Source: Clostridia bacterium
Lineage (GTDB): Bacteria; Bacillota; Clostridia; Christensenellales; Aristaeellaceae
Assembly (NCBI GenBank): GCA_017512985.1
Contig: JAFWEJ010000005.1
Coordinates: 62,001 to 126,000 of the forward strand
Direction of reading: 5' to 3'
DNA: 64,000 nucleotides
Below the pieces are notes generated by a model. It was not told where the DNA came from and searched no databases. It saw nothing but the letters and a program-made list of their open reading frames with translations. The position numbers were made by a program, and so were the translations under genes. Shown one piece after another: positions 41,792 to 49,976 of this stretch (the first letter of the stretch is position 1; each line of letters starts with the position of its first letter).

Positions 41792-43282
41792 TTATTCGAA
41801 CGTGTTCTCAAAGTGCCTGTCGCAGGCCTCCTCCAGCGCTTTGACGACAATCTTCAGGGCCTTGATGCGCGCGTAGCGCTTGTCGTTGGACTCAATGATG
41901 AACCAGGGCGCGTTCTTCGTACTGGTCTTCTGCAGCATCTCGTCCACAGCCGCCTCATACTGCGGCCACTTCTCCCGGTTCCGCCAGTCCTCCTCGGTGA
42001 TCTTCCACTGCTTCTCCGGCGTGTTCTGCCGGTCGGTGAAACGGGCCAGCTGGGTGTCCTGGTCAATATGGATCCAGAACTTCAGCAGCACGGCGCCCCA
42101 GTCCGTCAGCTGGCGCTCAAACTCGTTGATCTCGTTGTAGGCGCGCATCCAGTCCTTCTCCCCGCAGAAGCCCTCCAGGCGCTCCACCATGACCCGCCCG
42201 TACCAGGTGCGGTCGAAGATGCAGATGTGCCCGGTCCGGGGCAGGCGGGTCCAGAACCGCCACAGGTACTGCCGGTTCAGCTCGTGCGGAAGCGGGCTGG
42301 CGATCGGATGGACGTCAAAGCCCCGGGGATCCAGCGGATAGGCCAGGCGGCGGATGTTGCCGCCCTTGCCGGCCGCGTCCCAGCCCTCGTAGCAGATGAC
42401 CACCGGGATCTTTTTCCGGTAGATCACGTTATGGAGCTCGCTCAGCCGCTTCTGCAGCTTCTTGAGCTCCTTCCGGTAATCCTCCTCGGAGATCGCCGGG
42501 GACAGGTCCACCTCGGCCAGCTTCGGCATCTTCAGCAGCGGGAACTTTTCCTCAAAAGGCTCGCCCACATAGCGCTTCTTTGCCAGCGACTTCTCAATCC
42601 GGCCCACCAGGAGCTTCATCGCGTCGCGGACGGCCGTACGCTTGCGCTGCCCGTCCAGGATATGCCACCGGATCGTTTCGTCCGTCTCTTCCATGAACTC
42701 GTCGTACGCCTTCAGGAAGCTTTTGTATTCCCGGTGCTGCCACAGGTCGTCCGGCGTCACCCGCCATTCGGTGTCCGGATCCTCGCTGAGGTCCTCCAGG
42801 CGCTCGAACTGCTCCTCCTCGTCGATATGCAGGAAAATCTTCAGCACCAGGTAACCGGCGTCCCGCAGCTGGCGCTCAAACTCGTTGACGGCGCGAACGC
42901 GGCGTTTGTATTCCTCGTCGGAGATCTCCAGCCGCAGCCGCTTGCGCACGACGGATTCCATCCAGCCGGAATCCAGGAACATGAGCTTCCCGTTCTCCGG
43001 AATGGCCGTGGCATAGGGATACAGGAAGGGATAGCGCATTTCGCTCTCCGGCACCACGGCGGGGGACACCACGTTATAGAAACGCGGGTCAAGCTCGCTG
43101 ATGATCTCCTTGATCAGGCTGCCCTTTCCGGCCGCCGCCCAGCCCTCGATCAGGACGAGGATCGGCAGTTTCTTTTCCCGGATCAGCTGCTGCTGCCCGG
43201 CCAGGGTCGCGCGGAGCTCTTTGATCTCCTCGCTGACCGCGCTTTTTTCCTCAGGTTTGCTTTTTTCGTAGTCCTTCAGCAT
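41792..43282 (-). CDS. Tandem-domain polyphosphate kinase 2 (polyphosphate:AMP phosphotransferase type)
   Basis: The protein is 496 residues from the ATG at 43282 (GGAGGGGAC site). Two PPK2 domains are present, each with a Walker A (EGWAAAGKGSL and EGWDAAGKGGN) and lid residues (the second has FDRTWYGRVMVERLEGF). In the first domain the equivalent reads LDSGWMESVVRKRLRLE, so it has lost the DRSWYxR-type lid and is probably inactive, as is usual for this two-domain class II type that phosphorylates AMP to ADP from polyphosphate. The gene is often called pap. Confidence 0.9.
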   Translation of the reverse strand: MLKDYEKSKPEEKSAVSEEIKELRATLAGQQQLIREKKLPILVLIEGWAAAGKGSLIKEIISELDPRFYNVVSPAVVPESEMRYPFLYPYATAIPENGKLMFLDSGWMESVVRKRLRLEISDEEYKRRVRAVNEFERQLRDAGYLVLKIFLHIDEEEQFERLEDLSEDPDTEWRVTPDDLWQHREYKSFLKAYDEFMEETDETIRWHILDGQRKRTAVRDAMKLLVGRIEKSLAKKRYVGEPFEEKFPLLKMPKLAEVDLSPAISEEDYRKELKKLQKRLSELHNVIYRKKIPVVICYEGWDAAGKGGNIRRLAYPLDPRGFDVHPIASPLPHELNRQYLWRFWTRLPRTGHICIFDRTWYGRVMVERLEGFCGEKDWMRAYNEINEFERQLTDWGAVLLKFWIHIDQDTQLARFTDRQNTPEKQWKITEEDWRNREKWPQYEAAVDEMLQKTSTKNAPWFIIESNDKRYARIKALKIVVKALEEACDRHFENTFE

Positions 43283-43401
43283 GGACGTCCCCTCCCGACA
43301 ATGAATACAGGTGCGCAAAAACCCTTATTCGTTTTTATGTACCCTTCCGTATTATCATACCATATCCCCGGAAAAGAAAAAAGACCAAAGAACCGGTTCT
43401 G

Positions 43402-43430
43402 TTGACAACTCCGCCGCCCGCGGATATCCT
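43402..43430 (+). promoter_or_regulatory. Promoter of the SH3 gene at 43516
   Basis: A perfect TTGACA (43402-43407) and TATCCT (43425-43430) are 17 bases apart. On the other strand a TGGTATGAT extended -10 near 43355-43363 may serve the PPK2 gene. The 43283-43515 gap holds no gene. Confidence 0.6.
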
Positions 43431-43515
43431 TAAGGCACATCTTTTCCGGTTCCCGGAATAAAACGGCGCCTGCCGCCATTATATTAACGTACGAACGAAA
43501 AGGAGGACTGCGAAC

Positions 43516-43989
43516 ATGAAGAAAAATATCCGGATACTGATCCTGGCCCTGCTGGTCCTGGCCCTCGGCAGCGCGGCGGCTGTCCACGCGGAGATCATCC
43601 CTCCCTACGGCGAAGGGCAGATCGGCCTTACTTCCGTGGTGCTGTGCGAACAGCTCACCCTGCGCAGGGAACCCTCCACTTCCGCGAAGACGGTGGAAAC
43701 GCTGATGTACGGAAGCCTGATCAACGTGATGAAGCAGGAAAACGGATGGGCTTACTGCGTCTTCGGGGATTCCGAAGAGTCCCCCGCGGGCTGGGTAAAG
43801 ACAGACTATATCGCCGTCGATCCCGCCTGGTACATGGCAGTCTCCGCCACCCCGGTCTATGCCTGGAACGACGCGGCGGCCCCCAAGGTCGCCCTGCTGG
43901 ACACGGGCACCCGGCTGCCGATCCTGAAGGACGACGGGGACTGGCTGGTCGTCAGCCTCCGCGGCGCCTCCGGCTGGATCCGCAAATAA
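43516..43989 (+). CDS. Secreted SH3-domain protein
   Basis: The protein is 157 residues with AAAGGAGG before the ATG and a signal peptide (MKKNIRILILALLVLALGSA). Two SH3b-like repeats (LTLRREPSTSAKTVETLMYG, and VYAWNDAAAPKVALLDTGTR ending GASGWIRK). No catalytic domain. Probably a wall-binding protein. Confidence 0.8.
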   Translation: MKKNIRILILALLVLALGSAAAVHAEIIPPYGEGQIGLTSVVLCEQLTLRREPSTSAKTVETLMYGSLINVMKQENGWAYCVFGDSEESPAGWVKTDYIAVDPAWYMAVSATPVYAWNDAAAPKVALLDTGTRLPILKDDGDWLVVSLRGASGWIRK

Positions 43990-44007
43990 ACTTTCCCGCA
44001 AACGCAT

Positions 44008-44035
44008 CAGGGCCTCCGGCTAACCGGAGGCCCTG
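44008..44035 (+). terminator. Intrinsic terminator
   Basis: A 12-base-pair stem CAGGGCCTCCGG/CCGGAGGCCCTG with a CTAA loop is followed by TTTATAT. Confidence 0.85.
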
Positions 44036-44045
44036 TTTATATCTG

Positions 44046-44336
44046 TCATATTTCAGGCTGAATTGATCCTGTTCTGTCCTGATCCGCTTTCCTGATCATT
44101 TCCTCTTTTTCCGCATGGCTCATCCGCTTGATATGCCATTCCCGGCTCAGCGCCTCACGGCGGTCCTCATACGCTTCCGAATACGCCAGCGCCGCCGGCA
44201 GCCGCGACCGGGTATATTTCGCGCCCCGGCCGCTGTTATGGGCCGCCAGCCGAGTCTTAAGATCCGTTGTCCAGCCGCAGTACAGGCTGCCGTCCGCGCA
44301 CCGGAGCAGGTATACGTAATTCATTTCAGATTTCAT
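44046..44336 (-). CDS. GIY-YIG endonuclease-fold protein
   Basis: The protein is 96 residues. MNYVYLLRCADGSLYCGWT carries the GIY-YIG motif as YVYLLR...LYCGWT, followed by RLAAHNSGRGAKYTRSR and a final YEDRREALSREWHIKRMS with the catalytic Arg/Glu region, as in UPF0213/YhbQ-like proteins. Its ATG shares the TGATG of a DUF1653 3'-end fragment (44334-44380), showing that it once directly followed the DUF1653 gene now at 45751. Confidence 0.9.
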   Translation of the reverse strand: MKSEMNYVYLLRCADGSLYCGWTTDLKTRLAAHNSGRGAKYTRSRLPAALAYSEAYEDRREALSREWHIKRMSHAEKEEMIRKADQDRTGSIQPEI

Positions 44337-44380
44337 CAGTCTCCGGTTCTCTCAAATCTCCGGACCGTTTTCCCGTCCTG
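44334..44380. repeat. 47-bp direct repeat, left copy (DUF1653 3' end)
   Basis: Identical to 45749-45795. It encodes the last residues (DGKTVRRFERTGD) of the DUF1653 protein plus the TGATG junction with the GIY-YIG gene, here without the rest of the gene. It marks one end of an inserted segment of about 1.37 kb. Confidence 0.85.
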
Positions 44381-44390
44381 CAATTCTTCA

Positions 44391-45575
44391 TCAGAATCCT
44401 GATCTGCCCTGCAAAAAATCCGCCAGGCGGATGTGTTCAACTGCACTGGTTGAATAATCCACATCATCATTGGTGATAATGACCTTACGGTCATAAACCG
44501 GAATTCCGGAAAACGCTTCAAATTCACGTTTCCACGTCTTCTCTTCTACAACTGAGTAAGCAACCTGGACATAGGTCTTTTTCCGGTCTTTCTCCGCCAG
44601 AAAATCGATTTCTTTTCCGTTGTTGTCATAGACAGTAACAGAAAACCCCCGATAGATCAGTTCATTATACACAATGTTTTCCATATTATGTGTCATATCG
44701 AACCGGTTATCCCTGCAGCGAATGGAATTCAGGGAAACATCGCTGTTATATATCTTTCTGCTTTGTTCCAGCTCTTTCTTTGCTTTTCTGGAATACCGGG
44801 ATACTTCGTCAATGATATATGCGCTTTCCAGATATGCAATCCACTTCTGTACTGTATTGGGTGTTACGTTGATCCCGTTGCCGATCATGTGGTCTGAGAT
44901 GGATTTTGCCGAATAAATCCTGCTGTTTGAAATCAAAATGAAATTGACGACTTTTCGGAATTCATTCTGTTTCCGAATCCCATATCGATTGATCAGATCA
45001 TTTGCCACAATGGTTTCATTCAGATCCGACAAATACCTTTTCTGTTCAGCGGGCGTAGAAAATTCCAGGCGTTTCGGAAAACCTCCCCAAATCAGATAAT
45101 CCGCCACGGAGCACTCTCTGTTCAACTGCCGGGCATACTCCTGCAGTTCCTGATAAACGAAGGGACGTATCCGGAAAGAGACATACCGCCCGGATAACTC
45201 TTTCGTAAACTCCTTTGAGAGAAGTTTTGAATTGGAACCCGTGATAAAAACAGAGCAGTTTTCACGCCGTAACGCCCTGCACGCGCTGGCCCAGCCATCA
45301 ATTTCCTGGACTTCGTCCAGGAAAACATAGCATAGTTTTTCTTTTCGATTGCTTTGCACATAATGCACGATATCCTGCCATTCCTGGATATCCGCGGTTG
45401 CAATGCGATCATCAAAATCGAGGAAGACTATGTTTTCCGTTTCTTCTGACAACTCTTCCCTGATCTGCTGCAGAACAAAAGACTTCCCGCAGCGGCGTAC
45501 GCCGGTAATTATCTTTATCAGATCACTATGATAGAATCCACGGATTTCAGACAGGTATTTCTCCCGATAGATCAT
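44391..45575 (-). CDS. AAA-14/DUF4143 ATPase, inserted cassette
   Basis: The protein is 394 residues from the ATG at 45575. Walker A is GVRRCGKSFVL, Walker B LCYVFLDEVQEIDGW, sensor FITGSNSKLLSKEFT, and the C-terminal half is the DUF4143 nuclease-like region (VYNELIYRGFSVTVYDNNGKEIDFLAE, with KEIDFLAE like the ExK-type core). The family is common, patchily distributed and of unknown role. The gene is markedly AT-rich and sits exactly between the two 47-bp repeats, so it was acquired. Confidence 0.9.
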   Translation of the reverse strand: MIYREKYLSEIRGFYHSDLIKIITGVRRCGKSFVLQQIREELSEETENIVFLDFDDRIATADIQEWQDIVHYVQSNRKEKLCYVFLDEVQEIDGWASACRALRRENCSVFITGSNSKLLSKEFTKELSGRYVSFRIRPFVYQELQEYARQLNRECSVADYLIWGGFPKRLEFSTPAEQKRYLSDLNETIVANDLINRYGIRKQNEFRKVVNFILISNSRIYSAKSISDHMIGNGINVTPNTVQKWIAYLESAYIIDEVSRYSRKAKKELEQSRKIYNSDVSLNSIRCRDNRFDMTHNMENIVYNELIYRGFSVTVYDNNGKEIDFLAEKDRKKTYVQVAYSVVEEKTWKREFEAFSGIPVYDRKVIITNDDVDYSTSAVEHIRLADFLQGRSGF

Positions 45576-45748
45576 AAAACATCCACGCCTTCCTGTTTCT
45601 ATTGCGAATTCTATCACATGTTTCCGAAATTCGCAATACTATTTAGAATTCAGGAAGCTTCCGGAATTATTCGCAATACCCGCCGCCGCAGAATCATTTC
45701 CTGCCCGCAATGATCATCCATAAACAGCGGACCCATCCCCGCCATTCC

Positions 45749-45795
45749 CATCAGTCTCCGGTTCTCTCAAATCTCCGGACCGTTTTCCCGTCCTG
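45749..45795. repeat. 47-bp direct repeat, right copy (inside DUF1653 gene)
   Basis: Identical to 44334-44380; here it is the natural 3' end of the DUF1653 gene. The 45576-45748 stretch between the ATPase start and this repeat holds no gene and is AT-rich. Confidence 0.85.
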
Positions 45796-46170
45796 TTCAA
45801 CTTCCTCGTTCCACATGGACGCGGGGCGCACCCAGAGCCCGCGGTCCCCGTACAGCGCGCGGTAAACCACCAGGGCCTCTTCGGTCTCCGAATGCCGGGC
45901 GATCCCGATCACTTCGTATTCCTTTCCCTTATAATGGCGGTACTTCCCGGGCGGTATGCTTTCCATGGCCTCTTCATACGTCGGAAGGATCTCAATTCCG
46001 GCGATATCGGACTCGAAAAGGATATACTCCCCGACCTGGAGGCCTTCCTCCTCCCGGTTGTACTCATGCAGGCCGTATCCGGACGGAAAGCTCACCGCGA
46101 TCCCGGTAATCTTCCGGCCTTCGCTGTCCGTCACCCGGACCGTTTTGTCCTCATAACTGAATAAGTCCAT
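45751..46170 (-). CDS. DUF1653 protein
   Basis: The protein is 139 residues from the ATG at 46170 (GGGAGAG site). The C-terminal half is a DUF1653 domain (GKYRHYKGKEYEVIGIARHS, VVYRALYGDRGLWVRPASMW); the N-terminal half (MDLFSYEDKTVRVTDSEGRK) looks like a small LSM-like beta barrel. Its start overlaps the end of the DMT exporter gene by 20 bases. Function unknown. Confidence 0.85.
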   Translation of the reverse strand: MDLFSYEDKTVRVTDSEGRKITGIAVSFPSGYGLHEYNREEEGLQVGEYILFESDIAGIEILPTYEEAMESIPPGKYRHYKGKEYEVIGIARHSETEEALVVYRALYGDRGLWVRPASMWNEEVEQDGKTVRRFERTGD

Positions 46171-47062
46171 CCGTATTCTCTCCCTGCCGGTTTCCGGCCT
46201 CACCGGTGCCTGCCTGTTCTTCAGGCAGGTTCCTTTTTTTCTTTGCCAGCCAGACGTTGTACGCCAGGATGGAACAGACGACGATCACGCAGCCGATGAC
46301 GGAAAGCGTTGTGATCCGCTCCCCGTAGAACGCCGCGACGAGCAGCGGGTTCAGGATCGGTTCCATTCCGGTGATCAGGCTGGCCGTCACGGCCGGCGTG
46401 TCCCGGATCCCGATCGAGAACAGGATATACGCGCCGCCGACCTGGACCACGCCCAGCGCGATAACGGAGGCCATAACCGGCGCGGAGAAATCCATTTCCC
46501 GCAGGCACAGCGGCGCCATTGCCAGACCGGCCGCCAGCTGGCCCAGGAAGCAGGAGGAGATCGCGTCCGCGTTCTCCCCCGTGTTCATCATGAACACGCC
46601 GGCGTAACAGATTCCCGAGAGAACCGCCAGGACATTCCCAAGCAGGTTTCCTGCCCGGATCCCGTCCACAAAAAACAGCACGACGCCCAGCAGCACCAGG
46701 AAGCAGACCGCCAGGTCCACCCGGCCGGGTTCCTGGCGGTAAAACACCGCCATAAACAGGATGACAAACACAGGCGCGGTGAACTGCAGCACAATTGTGT
46801 TCGCCGCGGTCGTCAGTTTGTTTGCCAGCGCGAACAGCGTCGTCACGCCGATCATCGACAGGGCGCCGACCAGCACCCGGCGGCTGAAAACGATCCGGCG
46901 CCGGGCCGCCAGCAGGAAGGTCCCGATCACCGCCGCGCCGATCAGGTTCCGCGCGCCGTTGATCGCCAGCGCGTTCCAGGGAACCAGCTTAATAAACAGG
47001 CCTCCGGTACTGAAGCACACAGAGGCCAGGAAAACAAACAATACCGATCTGTTTTTATTCAT
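46151..47062 (-). CDS. EamA/DMT-family transporter
   Basis: The protein is 303 residues with ten hydrophobic helices in two EamA halves (VLFVFLASVCFSTGGLFIKL..., then NVLAVLSGICYAGVFMMNTG...). VGGAYILFSIGIRDTPAVTA and EPILNPLLVAAFYGERIT are typical of the second half. Likely exports or imports a small metabolite; the substrate cannot be told. It ends within the DUF1653 gene. Confidence 0.9.
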   Translation of the reverse strand: MNKNRSVLFVFLASVCFSTGGLFIKLVPWNALAINGARNLIGAAVIGTFLLAARRRIVFSRRVLVGALSMIGVTTLFALANKLTTAANTIVLQFTAPVFVILFMAVFYRQEPGRVDLAVCFLVLLGVVLFFVDGIRAGNLLGNVLAVLSGICYAGVFMMNTGENADAISSCFLGQLAAGLAMAPLCLREMDFSAPVMASVIALGVVQVGGAYILFSIGIRDTPAVTASLITGMEPILNPLLVAAFYGERITTLSVIGCVIVVCSILAYNVWLAKKKRNLPEEQAGTGEAGNRQGENTDGLIQL

Positions 47063-47068
47063 TGACCG

Positions 47069-47443
47069 TCAGTCCCAGATCCACACATACCCGGTTTCTC
47101 CGTTCCCGCGCACCCACCAGATCTTGTTCTGGTCCACCCGCACAAAGCAGGCCTCCGTTCCCTCCGGCATCTTCGCGGCCACTTCCTCCGGCGTGATGTT
47201 CCCGCCCAGCGGGGACTGGATATACATTTCCAGCTTCGGCGTGGACACCTTCTTCACCAGCTTCTTTTCCCCGGCGTCCCTGACCTCCACGCCGAACACT
47301 TCCCAGATCTTGTCCGCGATCCGGTCGCTGATCTTCATCCGGCCGTTTTCCAGGTGCCCGACACAGCTCTGGTTCACGCCGATCAGCTTCGCGAACTGGG
47401 CCTGGGTCAGTTTCTTGGATGTGCGCAATTCCTTAATCGTCAT
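47069..47443 (-). CDS. XRE-type HTH regulator fused to DUF6465
   Basis: The protein is 124 residues. Residues 1 to 60 are an XRE helix-turn-helix (LTQAQFAKLIGVNQSCVGHL ENGRMKIS region), residues about 68 to 124 the DUF6465 domain (KLEMYIQSPLGGNITPEEVA, VRVDQNKIWWVRG). The DUF6465 part is nearly the same as the stand-alone protein at 36775, so the domain may be a sensor or partner shared by both. Confidence 0.85.
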   Translation of the reverse strand: MTIKELRTSKKLTQAQFAKLIGVNQSCVGHLENGRMKISDRIADKIWEVFGVEVRDAGEKKLVKKVSTPKLEMYIQSPLGGNITPEEVAAKMPEGTEACFVRVDQNKIWWVRGNGETGYVWIWD

Positions 47444-47479
47444 GTTATGCTCTCCTGCGGATCGTCTTTCTGAACTGTC

Positions 47480-47935
47480 TTATCTGCCGAATAATTTCGC
47501 AAAGAATCCTTTTTTAGGCGCGGGCTGTTCCGGCGCGGTTTCCGCCTTCGGTTCGGGCTCGGGTTTGGATTCCGGTTCGGGCTCGGATTCAGGTTTCGGT
47601 TCCGGTTCCGGCTTGGGCTCGGGCTTCGGTTCCGGCTCCGCCTCCGCCGCGGCCTCTTTCTTCTCTTCCTCCACGGCTTTCTCCTCTGCGGTTTCCCCGA
47701 CAGCCGTCCCCGCGTATTTGTCCGTCACGTCACTGTCCAGCGTCAGTCTTCCCGGCACCAGGGTGCAGGAAAAAATGTGCCTGCATTTGTCGCACATAAG
47801 CACATTGTCCTTGATTCCGTTCTGCTTTGCCAGATTTCCCGCGGATTCAAACGTCAGCGTGTTCCCGCAGTTCAGGCAGTCCGCTTTTGCGCCAAGCAGC
47901 ATTTCCATGAATGAGTTCCCGTCCATAACCCTCAT
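47480..47935 (-). CDS. Zinc-ribbon protein with Pro-Glu-Lys repeat tail
   Basis: The protein is 151 residues with AAAGGAGAC before the ATG. Residues 20 to 56 contain CLNCGN and CDKCRH, a zinc ribbon. Residues about 90 to 140 are a low-complexity run of EPKPEPEP-type units, an extended spacer like those in TonB-type proteins, ending in KKGFFAKLFGR, which looks amphipathic and might bind membrane. Function unknown. The repeat DNA may vary in length between strains. Confidence 0.75.
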   Translation of the reverse strand: MRVMDGNSFMEMLLGAKADCLNCGNTLTFESAGNLAKQNGIKDNVLMCDKCRHIFSCTLVPGRLTLDSDVTDKYAGTAVGETAEEKAVEEEKKEAAAEAEPEPKPEPKPEPEPKPESEPEPESKPEPEPKAETAPEQPAPKKGFFAKLFGR

Positions 47936-48065
47936 CGGTCCTGTCTCCTTTCCGTGATATGCGGTTTTCTCTCTTTCGCCTCCCGCGGTCTGATATCATT
48001 ATACGATATTCTCCGGAAAAACAAAAGAGTGTTTTGCCGCCGGCCGCGTCTCCCCAAAAGAAAAA

Positions 48066-48096
48066 AGCCTTCCGGAGCGCTGCTCTCCGGAAGGCT
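48066..48096 (-). terminator. Terminator at the end of the tail/lysis cluster
   Basis: A 12-bp stem AGCCTTCCGGAG/CTCCGGAAGGCT follows the holin stop by 17 bases and runs into T6 and a T-rich tract on the minus strand. Confidence 0.85.
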
Positions 48097-48112
48097 GTGT
48101 CAAAGACGTTAT

Positions 48113-48379
48113 TCAGTTGTTCAGCTCATCATCCCAGGGTTCCTCATACCCCATCGCCCGGTCGCTGTCCTCCAGGCCGGCCGTGGTCGGGTCCACAATT
48201 ACACCGATCAGGCCCAGGAAGGTCAGCGCCTGGTTCATCAGCCGCAGGACCAGGTTTTCTGTCACCTCCGGGAACACGCCGAACAGTGCCAGCATGCTGT
48301 ACACAAACCCGATAATCAGGCTCAGGAAGCTTCCGAGCCAGGCCTTGTTTTTAAAGCGCACTCTCCAGTTTATTTTCAT
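48113..48379 (-). CDS. Phi-LC3-type holin
   Basis: The protein is 88 residues with AAAAGGAG before the ATG. MKINWRVRFKNKAWLGSFLS and two hydrophobic helices with an acidic tail (LEDSDRAMGYEEPWDDELNN, GYEEPWDD being highly typical) identify the phi-LC3 holin family. It forms the membrane lesion that releases the lysin. Last gene of the cluster. Confidence 0.9.
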   Translation of the reverse strand: MKINWRVRFKNKAWLGSFLSLIIGFVYSMLALFGVFPEVTENLVLRLMNQALTFLGLIGVIVDPTTAGLEDSDRAMGYEEPWDDELNN

Positions 48380-48410
48380 TCCGATTCACTCCTTTTACAT
48401 AAAAACCGGA

Positions 48411-48629
48411 TCATGATCTTCTCAAATCGTCCAGTTCATTTTTCAGGTTCTTGACCTGCTCCTCCAGCCGGTACATGCGTTCCACCACATTGTTGTGCTT
48501 GTCCACCTTCTCCTCCATCTTCTCCAGCCGGTAGGCCACCAGCGCCGCCTGTTTCCGGTTGCTGATATACACCCCCAGGAACGCGAAACCGGCGGTGATC
48601 GCCGCGACAAGAATGGTTTCAGGATTCAT
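48411..48629 (-). CDS. Small membrane/coiled-coil phage protein (XhlA-like position)
   Basis: The protein is 72 residues: one N-terminal membrane helix (ILVAAITAGFAFLGVYIS) and a coiled coil (YRLEKMEEKVDKHNNVVERM, YRLEEQVKNLKNELDDLRRS). Such proteins sit beside holin and lysin in Bacillota prophages and assist lysis. It overlaps the lysin stop by 11 bases. Confidence 0.8.
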   Translation of the reverse strand: MNPETILVAAITAGFAFLGVYISNRKQAALVAYRLEKMEEKVDKHNNVVERMYRLEEQVKNLKNELDDLRRS

Positions 48630-49386
48630 GCTTCATCAACTCCTTCCATGTGGCCGGTCCCGCGATCCCGTCCGCGGCCAGGCCGTAATCCTTCTGGAAC
48701 TGCCGCACCGCGGCGTCCGTACACCTGCCGAAATCCCCGTCCGTGCCGCAGGGCCCGAGGTCGTAGCCGAGCCCGGCCAGGATTGCCTGCAGCTTTTTCA
48801 CTTCCGCGCCTTTGCTGCCTTTTCGCAGCGTCGGGAACAAGGGGACTTCGTCCGGAACCGGGGGACTGTCCCCGGCAGTACCGGATCCGGAATAATCCAC
48901 GCCCTGCAGTTCTCCCCAGTGCGTCCATTTTCCGGCGGTCACTTTTGTGGTCGTGACGCCGTTCATCGTGCCCATCGCCTCAATGACGGTGCCGCTGCCG
49001 ACGAAGAGGCCCACATGGCTGTACTTCTTCCCGTTCCAGACGAAGACCGCCGTTCCGGGTTTCAGCGTCCCCCAGTCCGTCCGCTTTCCTTTTTTCAGTT
49101 CGCCCTTGCAGACGCAGTACTTCCGGTACATGGTGTCGCTGCCATGGTACATATACCCGCCCAGCTGCCTGAACGCCCACGAAAAAAGGCCGCTGCAGTC
49201 AGCGACCCTGTGCCCGGTCCATTTGCTCCCGTACCGTCTTCCCTGTGCCCTGTCGGCGTCTTTTGTCTTCTCCAGTTCCTTCTGTTTCGCCGCCGTCCAG
49301 GTTTCTCCGGCCGTGCCCCAGATGTAGCCCCAGTGTTCTGATAATGCCTGTTGGAACTTGTCAATCAATGCCTGTGTATGGATCAT
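48619..49386 (-). CDS. Endolysin: NlpC/P60-type domain plus peptidoglycan-binding domain
   Basis: The protein is 255 residues from the ATG at 49386 (AAGGGG site); ATG 49407 is possible. The N-terminal catalytic domain has ADCSGLFSWAFRQLG (Cys), a TLKPGTAVFVWNGKKYSHVGLFVG strand (His) and fits CHAP/NlpC-type prophage lysins. The C-terminus is a PG_binding_1 domain (LRKGSKGAEVKKLQAILAGL, DGDFGRCTDAAVRQFQKDYG). The linker is Ser/Gly/Pro-rich. Cleaves peptidoglycan to release particles. Confidence 0.9.
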   Translation of the reverse strand: MIHTQALIDKFQQALSEHWGYIWGTAGETWTAAKQKELEKTKDADRAQGRRYGSKWTGHRVADCSGLFSWAFRQLGGYMYHGSDTMYRKYCVCKGELKKGKRTDWGTLKPGTAVFVWNGKKYSHVGLFVGSGTVIEAMGTMNGVTTTKVTAGKWTHWGELQGVDYSGSGTAGDSPPVPDEVPLFPTLRKGSKGAEVKKLQAILAGLGYDLGPCGTDGDFGRCTDAAVRQFQKDYGLAADGIAGPATWKELMKHES

Positions 49387-49491
49387 GCCGGTACCCCTTT
49401 TTGACATAGTCTCTTTGTTTTTTGTGATTTATCCGGAAACCGCGTACAGGGAAAAATGACATACGGCGGATAAGAAACGGGAATCGCTTGT

Positions 49492-49902
49492 TTATTCGGT
49501 TACTGTTTGCACTCCGGCCGGGACCGGAAGGAGATCCGGATTTGTTCCCGCCGGGCTGACGCTCACCGTGCCGTCCCCGTTGTCGGACAGGGTGACGCCC
49601 TCCGGCAGCGCTTCCGGAACGCCTTCGTTCGTTCCGTCCCAGGTCCAGAGCTTCAGCTTTGCCAGCAGGTACCGCCGGAAAGCTTCGTCCGCCATGCCGG
49701 GTTCCCGCTTCAGGCCGGCCGCTTCCGCGATGGCGTCCAGCTGAATACCCTCCGCCTGGGAAAAGGAATACGCGGACTGCATGGACCGGACCAGGGGGAT
49801 CAGGTCCGCAGCCTGGCGGAGCACCGCTTCCGCCAGCGCCATGAAGCGGGGCTTCTCCCGGGAAGCGCCCGGGAAAAGGGAAAGATAACCGGATAATTCC
49901 AT
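49492..49902 (-). CDS. Tail/baseplate protein (DUF2612/tail protein I-like)
   Basis: The protein is 136 residues from the ATG at 49902 (AAAGGAGAA site). DLIPLVRSMQSAYSFSQAEG, QLDAIAEAAGLKRE and AKLKLWTWDGTNEGVPEALP match small baseplate-attached proteins of the DUF2612 or P2-gpI type that follow gpJ in contractile tails. No tail fibre gene follows it, which is unusual. Confidence 0.75.
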   Translation of the reverse strand: MELSGYLSLFPGASREKPRFMALAEAVLRQAADLIPLVRSMQSAYSFSQAEGIQLDAIAEAAGLKREPGMADEAFRRYLLAKLKLWTWDGTNEGVPEALPEGVTLSDNGDGTVSVSPAGTNPDLLPVPAGVQTVTE

Positions 49903-49913
49903 CGTATTCTCCT

Positions 49914-49942
49914 TTGACAGCCTGCCTTCCCTGCTGTACAAT
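49914..49942 (+). promoter_or_regulatory. Promoter of the YgjV-like gene inside the tail cluster
   Basis: A perfect TTGACA (49914-49919) and TACAAT (49937-49942) are 17 bases apart. The -35 overlaps the ribosome binding site (AAAGGAG on the other strand) of the divergent tail gene. Confidence 0.8.
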
Positions 49943-49976
49943 CCCGGATTGATGACCCTGTTGGGAGGAATGTGCT

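Noticed and set aside
40069-43405. Long plus-strand open frames over the phosphatase, GGDEF and PPK2 genes
   Set aside because: Antisense shadows of well-recognised enzymes.
44391-45748. Insertion sequence between the 47-bp repeats
   Set aside because: No transposase motif or terminal inverted repeats; the only gene is a DUF4143 ATPase.
47500-47660. Repeated GGTTCGGGC-type units looking like a minisatellite or CRISPR
   Set aside because: They are the codons of a Pro-Glu-Lys repeat in the 47480 protein; units are short, without spacers.
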